Shown: positions 1 through 6,037, counted from the stretch's first letter. The stretch: 6,201 bases of DNA from an uncultured Lachnoanaerobaculum sp. (GCA_938041725.1 CALISX010000320.1:1-6201), one strand, 5' to 3'. Notes: generated by a model not told the origin, from the letters alone. Numbers and translations are program-made.

Positions 1-150
1 CTCAAATTTTACCATTTCCTGAATGGCAACCGGAGAGGTAATATCGTTTCCCAGCACCAGATCCAGATTGGCTTCAATGAGGTCTCCGGCCTTTACCCTT
101 TCCAAACCTGCATGGGCTGCAAGAATTTTTTGCGTCATGGTCATTCCCAT
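1..150 (-). CDS. leuC: 3-isopropylmalate dehydratase large subunit, N-terminal 50 residues (partial)
   Basis: This is the 5' end of a leftward gene that continues beyond the window edge. Translation from the ATG at 150-148 gives 50 residues beginning [15 protein letters not shown] and continuing through [20 protein letters not shown]. That is the characteristic N-terminus of the clostridial/archaeal-type isopropylmalate isomerase (LeuC) large subunit in the aconitase superfamily. The family isomerises 2- and 3-isopropylmalate in leucine biosynthesis, using a [4Fe-4S] cluster together with the small subunit LeuD. The cluster-binding cysteines lie further downstream and are not visible here. 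The start is supported by AGAGGA at 162-157, six bases before the ATG. Two further in-frame ATGs (codons 3 and 5) are less well placed. A divergent LysR regulator precedes the gene, fitting a regulated biosynthetic operon. A related homoaconitase or dimethylmalate dehydratase large subunit cannot be excluded from 50 residues. Confidence 0.87.
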   Translation of the reverse strand, partial: MGMTMTQKILAAHAGLERVKAGDLIEANLDLVLGNDITSPVAIQEMVKFE

Positions 151-156
151 AGTATT

Positions 157-162
157 TCCTCT
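157..162 (-). promoter_or_regulatory. Ribosome binding site of leuC
   Basis: AGAGGA reads on the minus strand with a 6-nt spacer to the ATG at 150-148. It favours this ATG over the in-frame ATGs at codons 3 and 5. Confidence 0.8.
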
Positions 163-184
163 TTTCTTTTCAATATTGCAACTT

Positions 185-210
185 CCCCCTTCCGGTTTTG
201 AAGAAGGGGG
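185..210 (-). promoter_or_regulatory. GC-rich stem-loop in the leuC 5' leader
   Basis: CCCCCTTC (185-192) and GAAGGGGG (203-210) are perfect 8-bp arms around a 10-nt loop. On the predicted leuC transcript the stem would begin about 10 nt after the 5' end and finish about 35 nt before the start codon. It leaves the ribosome binding site free. No U-tract follows on either strand, so it is not an intrinsic terminator. A role in protecting the 5' end of the mRNA is possible but not shown. Confidence 0.55.
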
Positions 211-226
211 CAAAAATCCATGATTG

Positions 227-254
227 ATTGTAGCATAGAAACTGATATAATCAG
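227..254 (-). promoter_or_regulatory. Predicted sigma-A promoter of leuC
   Basis: On the minus strand the -10 element TACAAT (232-227) is preceded by TGC (235-233), giving an extended -10 box. The best -35 match is CTGATT (254-249) with a 16-nt spacer, only about 3 of 6 consensus bases. Initiation is expected near 219-221. A strong -10 with a poor -35 fits a promoter that depends on an activator. The -35 region is embedded in a perfect inverted repeat at 241-255. Confidence 0.6.
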
Positions 255-255
255 T
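241..255. promoter_or_regulatory. Inverted repeat ACTGAT-N3-ATCAGT over the leuC -35 region
   Basis: The arms are perfect 6-mers (241-246 and 250-255) around ATA. The centre lies about 28 bp upstream of the predicted leuC start point, where a bound protein would touch or block RNA polymerase. It is a candidate activation or repression site for the divergent LysR protein or for another regulator. Confidence 0.4.
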
Positions 256-259
256 AATA

Positions 260-281
260 TATATTAAATATGCTTAATATA
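260..281. promoter_or_regulatory. Inverted repeat TATATTAA-N6-TTAATATA in the leuC/lysR intergenic region
   Basis: Perfect 8-bp arms (260-267 and 274-281) flank ATATGC. The centre is about 50 bp upstream of the predicted leuC start point, between the two other dyads. It is extremely AT-rich, so some symmetry is expected by chance, but the position is right for a secondary contact of a LysR tetramer. Confidence 0.4.
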
Positions 282-294
282 ACTCTTGATTATA
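278..294. promoter_or_regulatory. LysR-type recognition box TATAA-N7-TTATA
   Basis: TATAA (278-282) and TTATA (290-294) are perfect arms separated by seven bases. The core therefore contains ATAA-N7-TTAT and the general LysR signature T-N11-A (T280 to A292). This spacing is the classical recognition-site geometry for LysR-type regulators, and ATAA-N7-TTAT is also the form described for CcpC of Bacillus. The centre (286) is about 65 bp upstream of the predicted leuC start point, the typical location for a LysR recognition site. It also overlaps the likely promoter of the regulator gene, suggesting autoregulation. Confidence 0.65.
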
Positions 295-296
295 GT
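291..296 (+). promoter_or_regulatory. Possible -10 element of the LysR regulator gene
   Basis: TATAGT fits a -10 hexamer and would place the start point near 303, giving a leader of about 45 nt. No convincing -35 lies 16-18 bp upstream, so this is tentative. TAATAT at 275-280 is an alternative. Either choice overlaps the LysR-type box. Confidence 0.3.
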
Positions 297-348
297 AACT
301 CTCTGTCCCCACATATGTCTGGTTTTAGGAAGGAATCTTAGAAGTACC

Positions 349-1242
349 ATGGAAGGAAATTTATCCCAATACCGTATTTTCTACGAAGTCGCCAAGGCAG
401 GAAATATTTCCAGAGCCTCCAAAACTCTGTTTATCAGCCAGCCTGGTATTTCCAAGGCAATCTCCCGTTTGGAGAAGGATCTGGGCACCACATTATTTTT
501 GAGAAATTCCAGAGGGGTGAAGCTCACCACAGAGGGGGAGGTGCTGTTTGAGTACATCAGCAATGCCTTTTTGTCCATTTCCCAGGGAGAAGAAAAGCTT
601 TCCCAAATCCGGAAATACCATATGGGAAAAATACATATTGGTACCAGCAGCACCCTTTGCCGCTACATTCTTCTGCCCCATTTACGCCGTTTTGCCCGGA
701 TCTATCCCCATACCATGATCCATATTTCCACCCAGCCTGGAGAGGAAACCCTTCATATGCTGCAAAATTACCAAATTGACCTGGCCCTAATAGCAGAACC
801 CGCAGCCAAAAATCCTCATGTATTTTTGCCCCTGCAAAAAATCCATGATATCTTTGCCGCCGCCCCCCAGTATATGGAAAACCTCTCCATCCGCTCAGGC
901 AAAGACTGCAATCCCTTTGCCTCTGGAAACATCATGCTGCTGAACAAGGAGAATGTTTCCAGAAAGTATATTGATGCTTATCTGGAGGGACAGGGGATTT
1001 TTTTAAACCAGCTGGTGGAAGCCACCAATATGGACCTTTTAATTGAGTTGGCCAAGGCAGGCATCGGCATTGCTTGTGTTACCAAGGAATTTATCCAAGA
1101 GGAACTGGCCAGTGGAATTTTAACTAAAATTCCACTGGATCCTCCCATTCCCCCCAGAAGCATCGGCTTTTCCCACAGGGAAAACAATACCAATCCTGCC
1201 CTGCAGCATTTGCTCCGAATCATTTTTGCTTCCACTGTATAA
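349..1242 (+). CDS. LysR-family transcriptional regulator, divergent from leuC
   Basis: The 297-residue product has the usual length and layout of LysR-type regulators. The N-terminal winged helix-turn-helix spans residues 5-62. Its ISRASKTLFISQPGISKAISRLEKDLGTTLF stretch (20-50) contains the recognition helix. A linker helix follows, then a periplasmic-binding-protein-like effector domain from about residue 92 to the end, with GIGIACV (238-244) typical of its C-terminal half. The ATG at 349 is chosen because it puts the first helix at the normal distance from the N-terminus. An upstream in-frame ATG at 286 would add 21 atypical residues, lacks a ribosome binding site and lies inside the predicted operator. 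AGGAAGG at 327-333 is 15 nt from the ATG, which is rather far; AGAAG at 340-344 is closer but weak. Divergence from leuC and the operator array suggest control of leucine biosynthesis, with an unknown effector. The gene's 3' end overlaps the convergent HAD gene by 23 bp. Confidence 0.93.
   Translation: MEGNLSQYRIFYEVAKAGNISRASKTLFISQPGISKAISRLEKDLGTTLFLRNSRGVKLTTEGEVLFEYISNAFLSISQGEEKLSQIRKYHMGKIHIGTSSTLCRYILLPHLRRFARIYPHTMIHISTQPGEETLHMLQNYQIDLALIAEPAAKNPHVFLPLQKIHDIFAAAPQYMENLSIRSGKDCNPFASGNIMLLNKENVSRKYIDAYLEGQGIFLNQLVEATNMDLLIELAKAGIGIACVTKEFIQEELASGILTKIPLDPPIPPRSIGFSHRENNTNPALQHLLRIIFASTV
1109..1138. repeat. Perfect palindrome, 14-bp arms with 2-nt spacer, inside the LysR gene
   Basis: CCAGTGGAATTTTA (1109-1122) and TAAAATTCCACTGG (1125-1138) are exact inverted copies separated by AC. 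The left flank also forms a second, overlapping 10-bp palindrome ACTGGCCAGT (1104-1113), so the locus can pair in more than one way. It encodes ordinary LysR C-terminal residues (about 254-264) and lies 82 nt beyond the stop codon of the opposite-strand HAD gene. No T-rich tract follows on either strand. It could be a 3'-end hairpin of the leftward operon, a protein-binding site or a chance outcome; the sequence does not decide. Confidence 0.7.
1168..1184. repeat. Stem-loop TTTTCCC-N3-GGGAAAA near the convergent 3' ends
   Basis: Perfect 7-bp arms (1168-1174 and 1178-1184) surround ACA. The element lies inside the LysR coding region and begins 36 nt after the stop of the leftward HAD gene. Alone it is short enough to arise by chance. 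Its position between the HAD stop and the larger palindrome makes it a candidate part of the operon's 3' end. Confidence 0.4.
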
Positions 1243-1903
1243 GCTCCTTTGATTGAAGAAGAGAGATAATTTCCTCGGGGCTGTTTACCAGATAATCCGG
1301 CCGGCAGGCTTCCAAAACCTCCCGGCTTCGAAATCCCCAGGCAACCCCCACTGTGTTGACACCGGCCCCCTGCCCTGTTTTGATATCCGTATCTGTATCT
1401 CCCATATATAAAACCTCTTTGGGGGCAGCCTGCAGCTCCTGTATTAAAAGCTTTAGTCCTGTGGGATCCGGCTTCATGGGAATGCCCGGTCTTTCCCCAT
1501 ACACCATGTCAAACATCTCTTTTCCAAAAATCCGGAAAATATTGTCCTCCACTCTGTGTTGGAGTTTATTGGAAAGCACTGCCAGCTTCAATCCCTTCTT
1601 TTTTCCATAATCCAGCAGCTGTAAAATTCCCTCATAGGGATGCACCCCTTCCATACAGTTTTCCTGAAAAAATTTCTGATACAAGGACATGCTTTCCTGT
1701 AATTTCTCCATTTTTTCATCCCCCAGATACACCAGGGACCGTTCCAAAAGCTTCTGGTATCCCTCTCCCACAAAGGCTTTGGTATGCTCCTCATCCAATT
1801 CCCCCAATCCCAATGCCTGCATAGTGAGAGAAACAGACAGACGCAGGGCAGAAAGGGTGTTCAGCAGTGTTCCGTCTAAATCAAATACCAAGGCCTTTAT
1901 CAT
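1220..1903 (-). CDS. HAD-superfamily hydrolase, phosphoglycolate phosphatase-like (Gph family)
   Basis: The 227-residue product shows all four HAD motifs. DLDGT at residues 8-12 supplies the nucleophile Asp8 and acid/base Asp10. Ser111 sits in LAVLSNK (motif II), Lys144 in MKPDP (motif III), and GDTDTD at 168-173 supplies the Mg2+-binding acidic residues (motif IV). Residues from about 16 to 85 form the helical C1 cap expected for subfamily IA. Such cytosolic enzymes dephosphorylate small phosphorylated metabolites, with 2-phosphoglycolate, pyrophosphate or sugar phosphates as possible substrates. The substrate cannot be read from the sequence. The start overlaps the ktrA stop in an ATGA arrangement, with a strong AAAGGAG five bases upstream, so it is translated as the last gene of the glnN-ktrB-ktrA operon. 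Its 3' end overlaps the convergent LysR gene. Phosphatases of this class often serve as housekeeping damage-control enzymes, so the operon need not define its substrate. Confidence 0.9.
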   Translation of the reverse strand: MIKALVFDLDGTLLNTLSALRLSVSLTMQALGLGELDEEHTKAFVGEGYQKLLERSLVYLGDEKMEKLQESMSLYQKFFQENCMEGVHPYEGILQLLDYGKKKGLKLAVLSNKLQHRVEDNIFRIFGKEMFDMVYGERPGIPMKPDPTGLKLLIQELQAAPKEVLYMGDTDTDIKTGQGAGVNTVGVAWGFRSREVLEACRPDYLVNSPEEIISLLQSKELIQWKQK

Positions 1904-2559
1904 GACAGCTCCTTTAACAACAAATTCATGCTCTCCTGGCTGCAGACCAAAATCAAATGCTCATGCTCCTGAATGATATGGCTTGCCTTTGGCATAATTT
2001 TCGGTGCACCCTTTCCCTCTGTTTTAATGCCGATAATCGTGATATCCCGGGTATTGCGCAAGTTCAAATCACTTAGACTTTTGCCCACCCAGGCAGGAAG
2101 GGGGGTGATTTCAAAAATAACATAGTCCTCTGTAATTTCAATATAGTCAAATACATTTTCAGAACTATAGGTCACTGCAACCACCTTAGCCACATCCCGT
2201 TCCGGATAAATAATCTCATCTGCCCCGTTTCTTAGCAAAAACTTTGCCTGAATATCCCTGGTGGCCTTGCTCACCACCTTTTTTGCTCCCATTTCCTTCA
2301 CCAGAGAGGTGGCCTCCAGGGAGCTTTGAAAGTCTGTACCGATACAGATAAATACCACATCAAAATTATTCAGTCCCAGGCTTGTCAACACGTCCACATT
2401 GGTGCAGTCTCCGATTTTAGAGCTGGTGGCATACTCCAGCACCGGCTCTAATTTTTCCTCATCCTGATCAATAATCATAACCTGATTGCCATGCTCTGCC
2501 AGATATTTGCACAGATGCTGGCCAAATCTTCCCATCCCGATAATTAAAATTGATTTCAT
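1900..2559 (-). CDS. ktrA: KtrA/TrkA-type RCK gating subunit of K+ uptake system
   Basis: The 219-residue protein has a single RCK unit, like KtrA (about 220 residues) and unlike the duplicated TrkA of enterics. Residues 1-125 form the Rossmann-type RCK_N domain. It carries the nucleotide-binding loop GMGRFG (8-13), an acidic Asp31 at the end of the second strand and GDCTN (50-54). Residues from about 138 to 217 form RCK_C, including PAWVGKSLSDLNLR and IIGIKTEG, both typical of the domain. KtrA forms a cytosolic octameric ring that binds ATP or ADP and gates the membrane subunit KtrB. RCK_C of KtrA-type proteins is a known c-di-AMP binding site in Bacillota, so inhibition by c-di-AMP is likely but inferred. 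The start follows the ktrB stop by 3 bp. Only a weak GTGGG precedes it, suggesting translation coupled to ktrB. The stop overlaps the next gene's start. Confidence 0.94.
   Translation of the reverse strand: MKSILIIGMGRFGQHLCKYLAEHGNQVMIIDQDEEKLEPVLEYATSSKIGDCTNVDVLTSLGLNNFDVVFICIGTDFQSSLEATSLVKEMGAKKVVSKATRDIQAKFLLRNGADEIIYPERDVAKVVAVTYSSENVFDYIEITEDYVIFEITPLPAWVGKSLSDLNLRNTRDITIIGIKTEGKGAPKIMPKASHIIQEHEHLILVCSQESMNLLLKELS
1909..1915 (-). promoter_or_regulatory. Ribosome binding site of the HAD gene, inside ktrA
   Basis: AAAGGAG on the minus strand lies 5 nt before the ATG at 1903-1901, within the last codons of ktrA. It fixes the start codon and, with the ATGA overlap, supports reinitiation or coupling. 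Confidence 0.8.
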
Positions 2560-2562
2560 ATA

Positions 2563-3915
2563 TTAACCCACACTGATCTCTTCCTTAGGGAGCCTGACCT
2601 TGGCCACCTTGACATTTTGGGTAAATCCCATGGCAAAGCTAAGGCTGCCCACCCTTCCAAAATACATTAAAAGAATCAAGACAATCTTTGAAATACTGTG
2701 TAAATCTCTGGTAATTCCCACAGTCATGCCCACCGTACCCATGGCGGAGGTGGTTTCCACCAGAATATCAATCATACTGGCAGGCTCTATAACCGCCAGA
2801 ATATAGGTGGCAGTCAGCACCAGGGTGAGATTGAGGGTTGCAATGGAAGCTGCTGTCCGCACCCCCTCCTCTCCGATCCGCCGCCCAAAAATATTTATAC
2901 TGGGACTTCTGGAAATATAAGCCTTCACATGCAGCAGTAAAACCAGCAAGGTAGTGGTTTTGATGCCTCCAGCGGTGGAACCGGGACTTCCTCCAATAAA
3001 CATTAAAATACAGGAAAGGAACTTTCCCGCCGGACTGTAAGCCCCCATATCCGTGGAATTAAAGCCTGCGGTTCTGGTGGTTACTGAGGCAAACCAGGAG
3101 GCCAGCACCTTCCCCTGAAAATCCATTCCCAAAAAAGCATGCCGGGACTCTGTTATAAAAAACAGAATCCCTCCCCCAAACAGCAGCACAAAGGTAAAGG
3201 TAAGTACCATTTTTGTATGGAGACGGTATCGTTTAAAATGCCATCTCTTCCGGGTCACATCGTCCCAGACCATAAAGCCGATCCCCCCCAGTACAATCAA
3301 AAGACCGATCACAATGTTTATCAAGGGATCCTCTCCAAAGGAGATAAGAGAGGAATAGGGTCCGCTGTGGCTGCCCATGAGGTCAAAGCCTGCATTGCAA
3401 AAGGCAGAAATGGAATGAAATATACCATACCATATTCCCTTGACCAAACCAAACACAGGCACAAAACGAATACTTAAAAGCAGCGCCCCGCTTCCCTCAA
3501 TCAGAGCGGTGCCCAAAATGATTTTCCGAAGCAGTTTCACAATTCCCCCGATCTGCAAAGAATTGGTGATTTCCTGCAGCAGTCCCCTGCCCCTTAGATC
3601 AATCTTTTTGCGCAGCATAATAGAGAAAAAATAGCCAATACTGATAAAACCCAGTCCCCCGATCTGTATCAGTATCAAAATCACCACCTGGCCAAAATGG
3701 CTCCAATAGGTTTGGGTATCAACCACCACCAGCCCTGTAACACAGCTGGCGCTGGTGGCAGTAAAAAGCGCCGGCAAAAAGGCAGTCCAGTGTCCTTCTT
3801 TGGAGGATATGGGTAAAGTCAGCAGTACCGCCCCCACCAAAATCATAATAACAAACCCCAAAGCAATCAGCTGCAGCTGGGATAAAAACCACCTTTTCTT
3901 TCTACGTTCCAGCAT
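2563..3915 (-). CDS. ktrB: KtrB/TrkH-family K+ (Na+-coupled) uptake membrane subunit
   Basis: The 450-residue integral membrane protein matches the length and four-fold M1-P-M2 architecture of KtrB. The four degenerate selectivity-filter loops are all present with their essential glycines: CVTG with Gly61, CNAGF with Gly176, RTAGFN with Gly284 and TVGMT with Gly396. The conserved GGSPGSTAGGIKTTT segment (308-322) is the intramembrane gating loop between helices of the third repeat. YFGRVGSLSF (418-427) is the usual C-terminal signature. KtrB dimers sit in the cytoplasmic membrane and move K+ inward under control of the KtrA ring. Na+ dependence is known for related KtrAB systems but cannot be read here. 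The short positively charged N-terminus (MLERRKKRW) is cytoplasmic by the positive-inside rule. The start is 2 bp after the glnN stop. GAGG at 3926-3923, inside glnN, lies 7 nt upstream. Confidence 0.95.
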   Translation of the reverse strand: MLERRKKRWFLSQLQLIALGFVIMILVGAVLLTLPISSKEGHWTAFLPALFTATSASCVTGLVVVDTQTYWSHFGQVVILILIQIGGLGFISIGYFFSIMLRKKIDLRGRGLLQEITNSLQIGGIVKLLRKIILGTALIEGSGALLLSIRFVPVFGLVKGIWYGIFHSISAFCNAGFDLMGSHSGPYSSLISFGEDPLINIVIGLLIVLGGIGFMVWDDVTRKRWHFKRYRLHTKMVLTFTFVLLFGGGILFFITESRHAFLGMDFQGKVLASWFASVTTRTAGFNSTDMGAYSPAGKFLSCILMFIGGSPGSTAGGIKTTTLLVLLLHVKAYISRSPSINIFGRRIGEEGVRTAASIATLNLTLVLTATYILAVIEPASMIDILVETTSAMGTVGMTVGITRDLHSISKIVLILLMYFGRVGSLSFAMGFTQNVKVAKVRLPKEEISVG

Positions 3916-3917
3916 GA

Positions 3918-6032
3918 TTAAACCTCAAAAAGCATATCCCCATAGCTGGGCATGGGCCAATACTGCTTGTCCACAATCATTTCCAAAGTGTCCACTGGGG
4001 CCCGGAGCCTTTCCATGGCAGGAACTGCTTCAGCATGGAGATACAATGCCTCCTCCTTGGCATTTTTCCTGGTAGAGGCCTCCTCCAAAATTTCTATAAG
4101 TCTTTCTCTGGCTTCCTTAACCTTTCCCAAGTGGTCATTTACCTGAATTAAAAGCTCCATTTGGGTTTGGGGCTCCAAAAAAGGCAGCGCTGTTTTGATA
4201 TCCCTCAGGGTTTTAGCCAAAACTCCCGTATAACGTACCACAGCAGGAATAATAATCTTTCCTGCCATATTGATCATGGTCTTGGCCTCAATGATAATGG
4301 CCTTCACATATCCTTCATACTCAATTTCCACCCGGGATTCCAGCTCCTTTCGAGTGAAAACCCGGAATTTTTCATATAATCGAATGGTTTTTTCAGATAC
4401 CAGGGCAGGGATAGCATCCACCATGGAAGGAAGATTGGAGAGTCCTCTTCTGGCCGCCTCCTCTACCCATTCCTTGGCATAGCCGTTTCCATTAAAAATA
4501 ATCCGCCGATGTTCTAAAAGCAGCTTTTTGATCATATCATGTACTGCTTCATCAAAATCCTCTGCCTGTTCCAGCGCATCCGCCGCCTCCTGAAAGCTTT
4601 CCGCCACAATCGTATTCAATACAATATTGGGGGAGGCAATGGAGTCGGAGGAGCCCACCATACGGAATTCAAATTTATTATTGGTAAAGGCAAAGGGGGA
4701 TGTTCGGTTCCTGTCCGTAGCATCCTTTTCAAAATCCGGCAAGGTGGCCACGCCGGTTCTCAGCCTTCCCCCCCGTTTGGAGTGGGTGGCCAGTCCCGTG
4801 GAACAAAGCTGGTCAATCACATCCTCCAGCTGTTCCCCTAAGAATACAGAAATAATCGCAGGAGGTGCTTCATTGGCCCCCAGTCTGTGATCATTTCCCA
4901 CACAGGCGGCAGATTCCCGCAGCAAATCCGCATGAATGTCCACTGCCTTTAAAATACAGGCCAGCACCAATAAAAACTGAATGTTTTCATGGGGGGTATC
5001 CCCGGGATTTAACATATTTACTCCATCGTCAGAAGTAAGAGACCAGTTATTGTGCTTTCCCGAACCATTCACCCCGGCAAAGGGCTTTTCATGGAGCAGA
5101 CAGGTAAGCCCATGGCGGCCTGCCACCTTTTTCATGGTTTCCATGGTCATCTGGTTATGGTCTGTTGCCACATTCACCTGCTCATATACCGGAGCCAGCT
5201 CATGCTGGGCCGGAGCCACCTCATTGTGCTGGGTTTTGGCAGGAACCCCCAGCTTCCACAGCTCATGGTTAATATCATTCATATAGGCAGCAATCCGCTC
5301 TCGGATGGAGCCAAAATAGTGATCCTCCAGCTCCTGTCCCTTGGGGGGCATGGCGCCAAAGAGAGTTCTGCCGGTGTAAATGATATCCTTTCTTTGCAGA
5401 TATTTTTCCCGGTCAATAATAAAATATTCCTGCTCCGCTCCCACGGAAGGAATCACCCTTTTGGCCTTGTCATTGCCAAAAAGCCTGAGAATTCTCAAAG
5501 CCTGGGTGTCAATGGCCTGCATGGACCGAAGCAAAGGTGTTTTTTTATCCAAAGCCTCTCCATTATAGGAACAAAAGGCTGTGGGAATATACAGAGTAAC
5601 CCCCAGGGAATCCTCACGAATAAAGGCGGGGGAGGTACAGTCCCAGGCAGTGTACCCACGGGCCTCGAAGGTGGCCCGCAGACCGCCGGTGGGAAAGCTG
5701 GAGGCATCCGGCTCCCCCTTGGTGAGGTCCCTGGCAGAAAACTCCAGTATTACCTTTCCTTCCCTGGGAACCGAAATAAAGGAATCATGCTTTTCTGCTG
5801 TCACTCCGGTTAAGGGCTGAAACCAGTGGGTGTAATGGGTAGCCCCCCGCTCCACTGCCCATTCCTTCATACCATGTGCTACCGAATCGGCAATGTCATT
5901 ATCCATTTCCAAGCCGTCTTCAATAGTCTTTTTTAATTTCTTATACACCGCCTTAGGCAGATATATCTGCATAGCCTCATCATTAAATACATTCACTCCA
6001 AAAATCTCTGAAATTGTATCTTTTTTTTCCAT
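3918..6032 (-). CDS. glnN: Glutamine synthetase type III (GSIII)
   Basis: The 704-residue product has the length of type III enzymes, far longer than the roughly 440-470 residues of type I. It makes glutamine from glutamate, ammonia and ATP in the cytosol as a large oligomer. Visible motifs, numbered from this start: VGAEQEYF (197-204) with metal-binding Glu200 and Glu202; NEVAPAQHE (270-278) with Glu271 and Glu278; [10 protein letters not shown] (322-331) with His327; and [16 protein letters not shown] (442-457), holding the substrate-binding arginines and Glu455. [17 protein letters not shown] (115-131) is typical of the GSIII N-terminal region. The C-terminal 150 or so residues form the helical extension seen only in this type. 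The ATG at 6032 is preferred over an in-frame GTG at 6038, because AAAGG ends five bases before the ATG and would abut the GTG. The gene leads the operon with ktrB, ktrA and the HAD gene. Regulation is probably transcriptional. Confidence 0.96.
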   Translation of the reverse strand: MEKKDTISEIFGVNVFNDEAMQIYLPKAVYKKLKKTIEDGLEMDNDIADSVAHGMKEWAVERGATHYTHWFQPLTGVTAEKHDSFISVPREGKVILEFSARDLTKGEPDASSFPTGGLRATFEARGYTAWDCTSPAFIREDSLGVTLYIPTAFCSYNGEALDKKTPLLRSMQAIDTQALRILRLFGNDKAKRVIPSVGAEQEYFIIDREKYLQRKDIIYTGRTLFGAMPPKGQELEDHYFGSIRERIAAYMNDINHELWKLGVPAKTQHNEVAPAQHELAPVYEQVNVATDHNQMTMETMKKVAGRHGLTCLLHEKPFAGVNGSGKHNNWSLTSDDGVNMLNPGDTPHENIQFLLVLACILKAVDIHADLLRESAACVGNDHRLGANEAPPAIISVFLGEQLEDVIDQLCSTGLATHSKRGGRLRTGVATLPDFEKDATDRNRTSPFAFTNNKFEFRMVGSSDSIASPNIVLNTIVAESFQEAADALEQAEDFDEAVHDMIKKLLLEHRRIIFNGNGYAKEWVEEAARRGLSNLPSMVDAIPALVSEKTIRLYEKFRVFTRKELESRVEIEYEGYVKAIIIEAKTMINMAGKIIIPAVVRYTGVLAKTLRDIKTALPFLEPQTQMELLIQVNDHLGKVKEARERLIEILEEASTRKNAKEEALYLHAEAVPAMERLRAPVDTLEMIVDKQYWPMPSYGDMLFEV
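3923..3926 (-). promoter_or_regulatory. Ribosome binding site of ktrB, inside glnN
   Basis: GAGG (minus strand) lies within the last sense codons of glnN, 7 nt before the ktrB ATG at 3915-3913. The stop and start codons are 2 bp apart, so ribosomes finishing glnN can reinitiate on ktrB. Confidence 0.65.
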
Positions 6033-6037
6033 ATGCA

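Noticed and set aside
141..221. 26-codon leader frame upstream of leuC (minus strand, ATG at 221-219) as an attenuation peptide
   Set aside because: It has only a few leucine codons, no ribosome binding site, and would begin at the very 5' end of the predicted transcript. There is no terminator/antiterminator pair and no T-box-like element.
23..223. Open frame of 66 codons on the plus strand over the leuC start and leader
   Set aside because: It lies antisense to leuC, whose N-terminal sequence is clearly recognisable, and then runs through the leader hairpin. It has no convincing start signal.
286..348. Longer LysR start at the ATG at 286
   Set aside because: The extra 21 residues resemble no LysR N-terminus, there is no ribosome binding site upstream, and this start would lie within the operator and the probable promoter.
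2261..2284. Hairpin with GGTGG/CCACC arms followed by six T on the plus strand, resembling an intrinsic terminator
   Set aside because: The T-run is the complement of two lysine codons of ktrA, the stem is only 5 bp, and there is no plus-strand gene upstream to terminate.
3726..3758. Inverted repeat with 8-bp arms (CCACCAGC and GCTGGTGG) plus an inner 4-bp stem in ktrB
   Set aside because: Arms of 8 bp with a 17-nt spacer are expected several times by chance in a window this size, and the repeat encodes the conserved first selectivity filter, which explains the sequence.
5659..5678. Inverted repeat CGGGCC-N8-GGCCCG in glnN
   Set aside because: It is short, lies in a locally GC-rich coding stretch for conserved residues, and has no accompanying signal.
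5052..5813. Open frame of 253 codons on the plus strand antisense to glnN
   Set aside because: It is wholly contained in the well-supported GSIII gene, shows no recognisable domain, and has low-complexity Gly/Ser-rich stretches typical of an antisense shadow frame. No ribosome binding site or promoter was seen.
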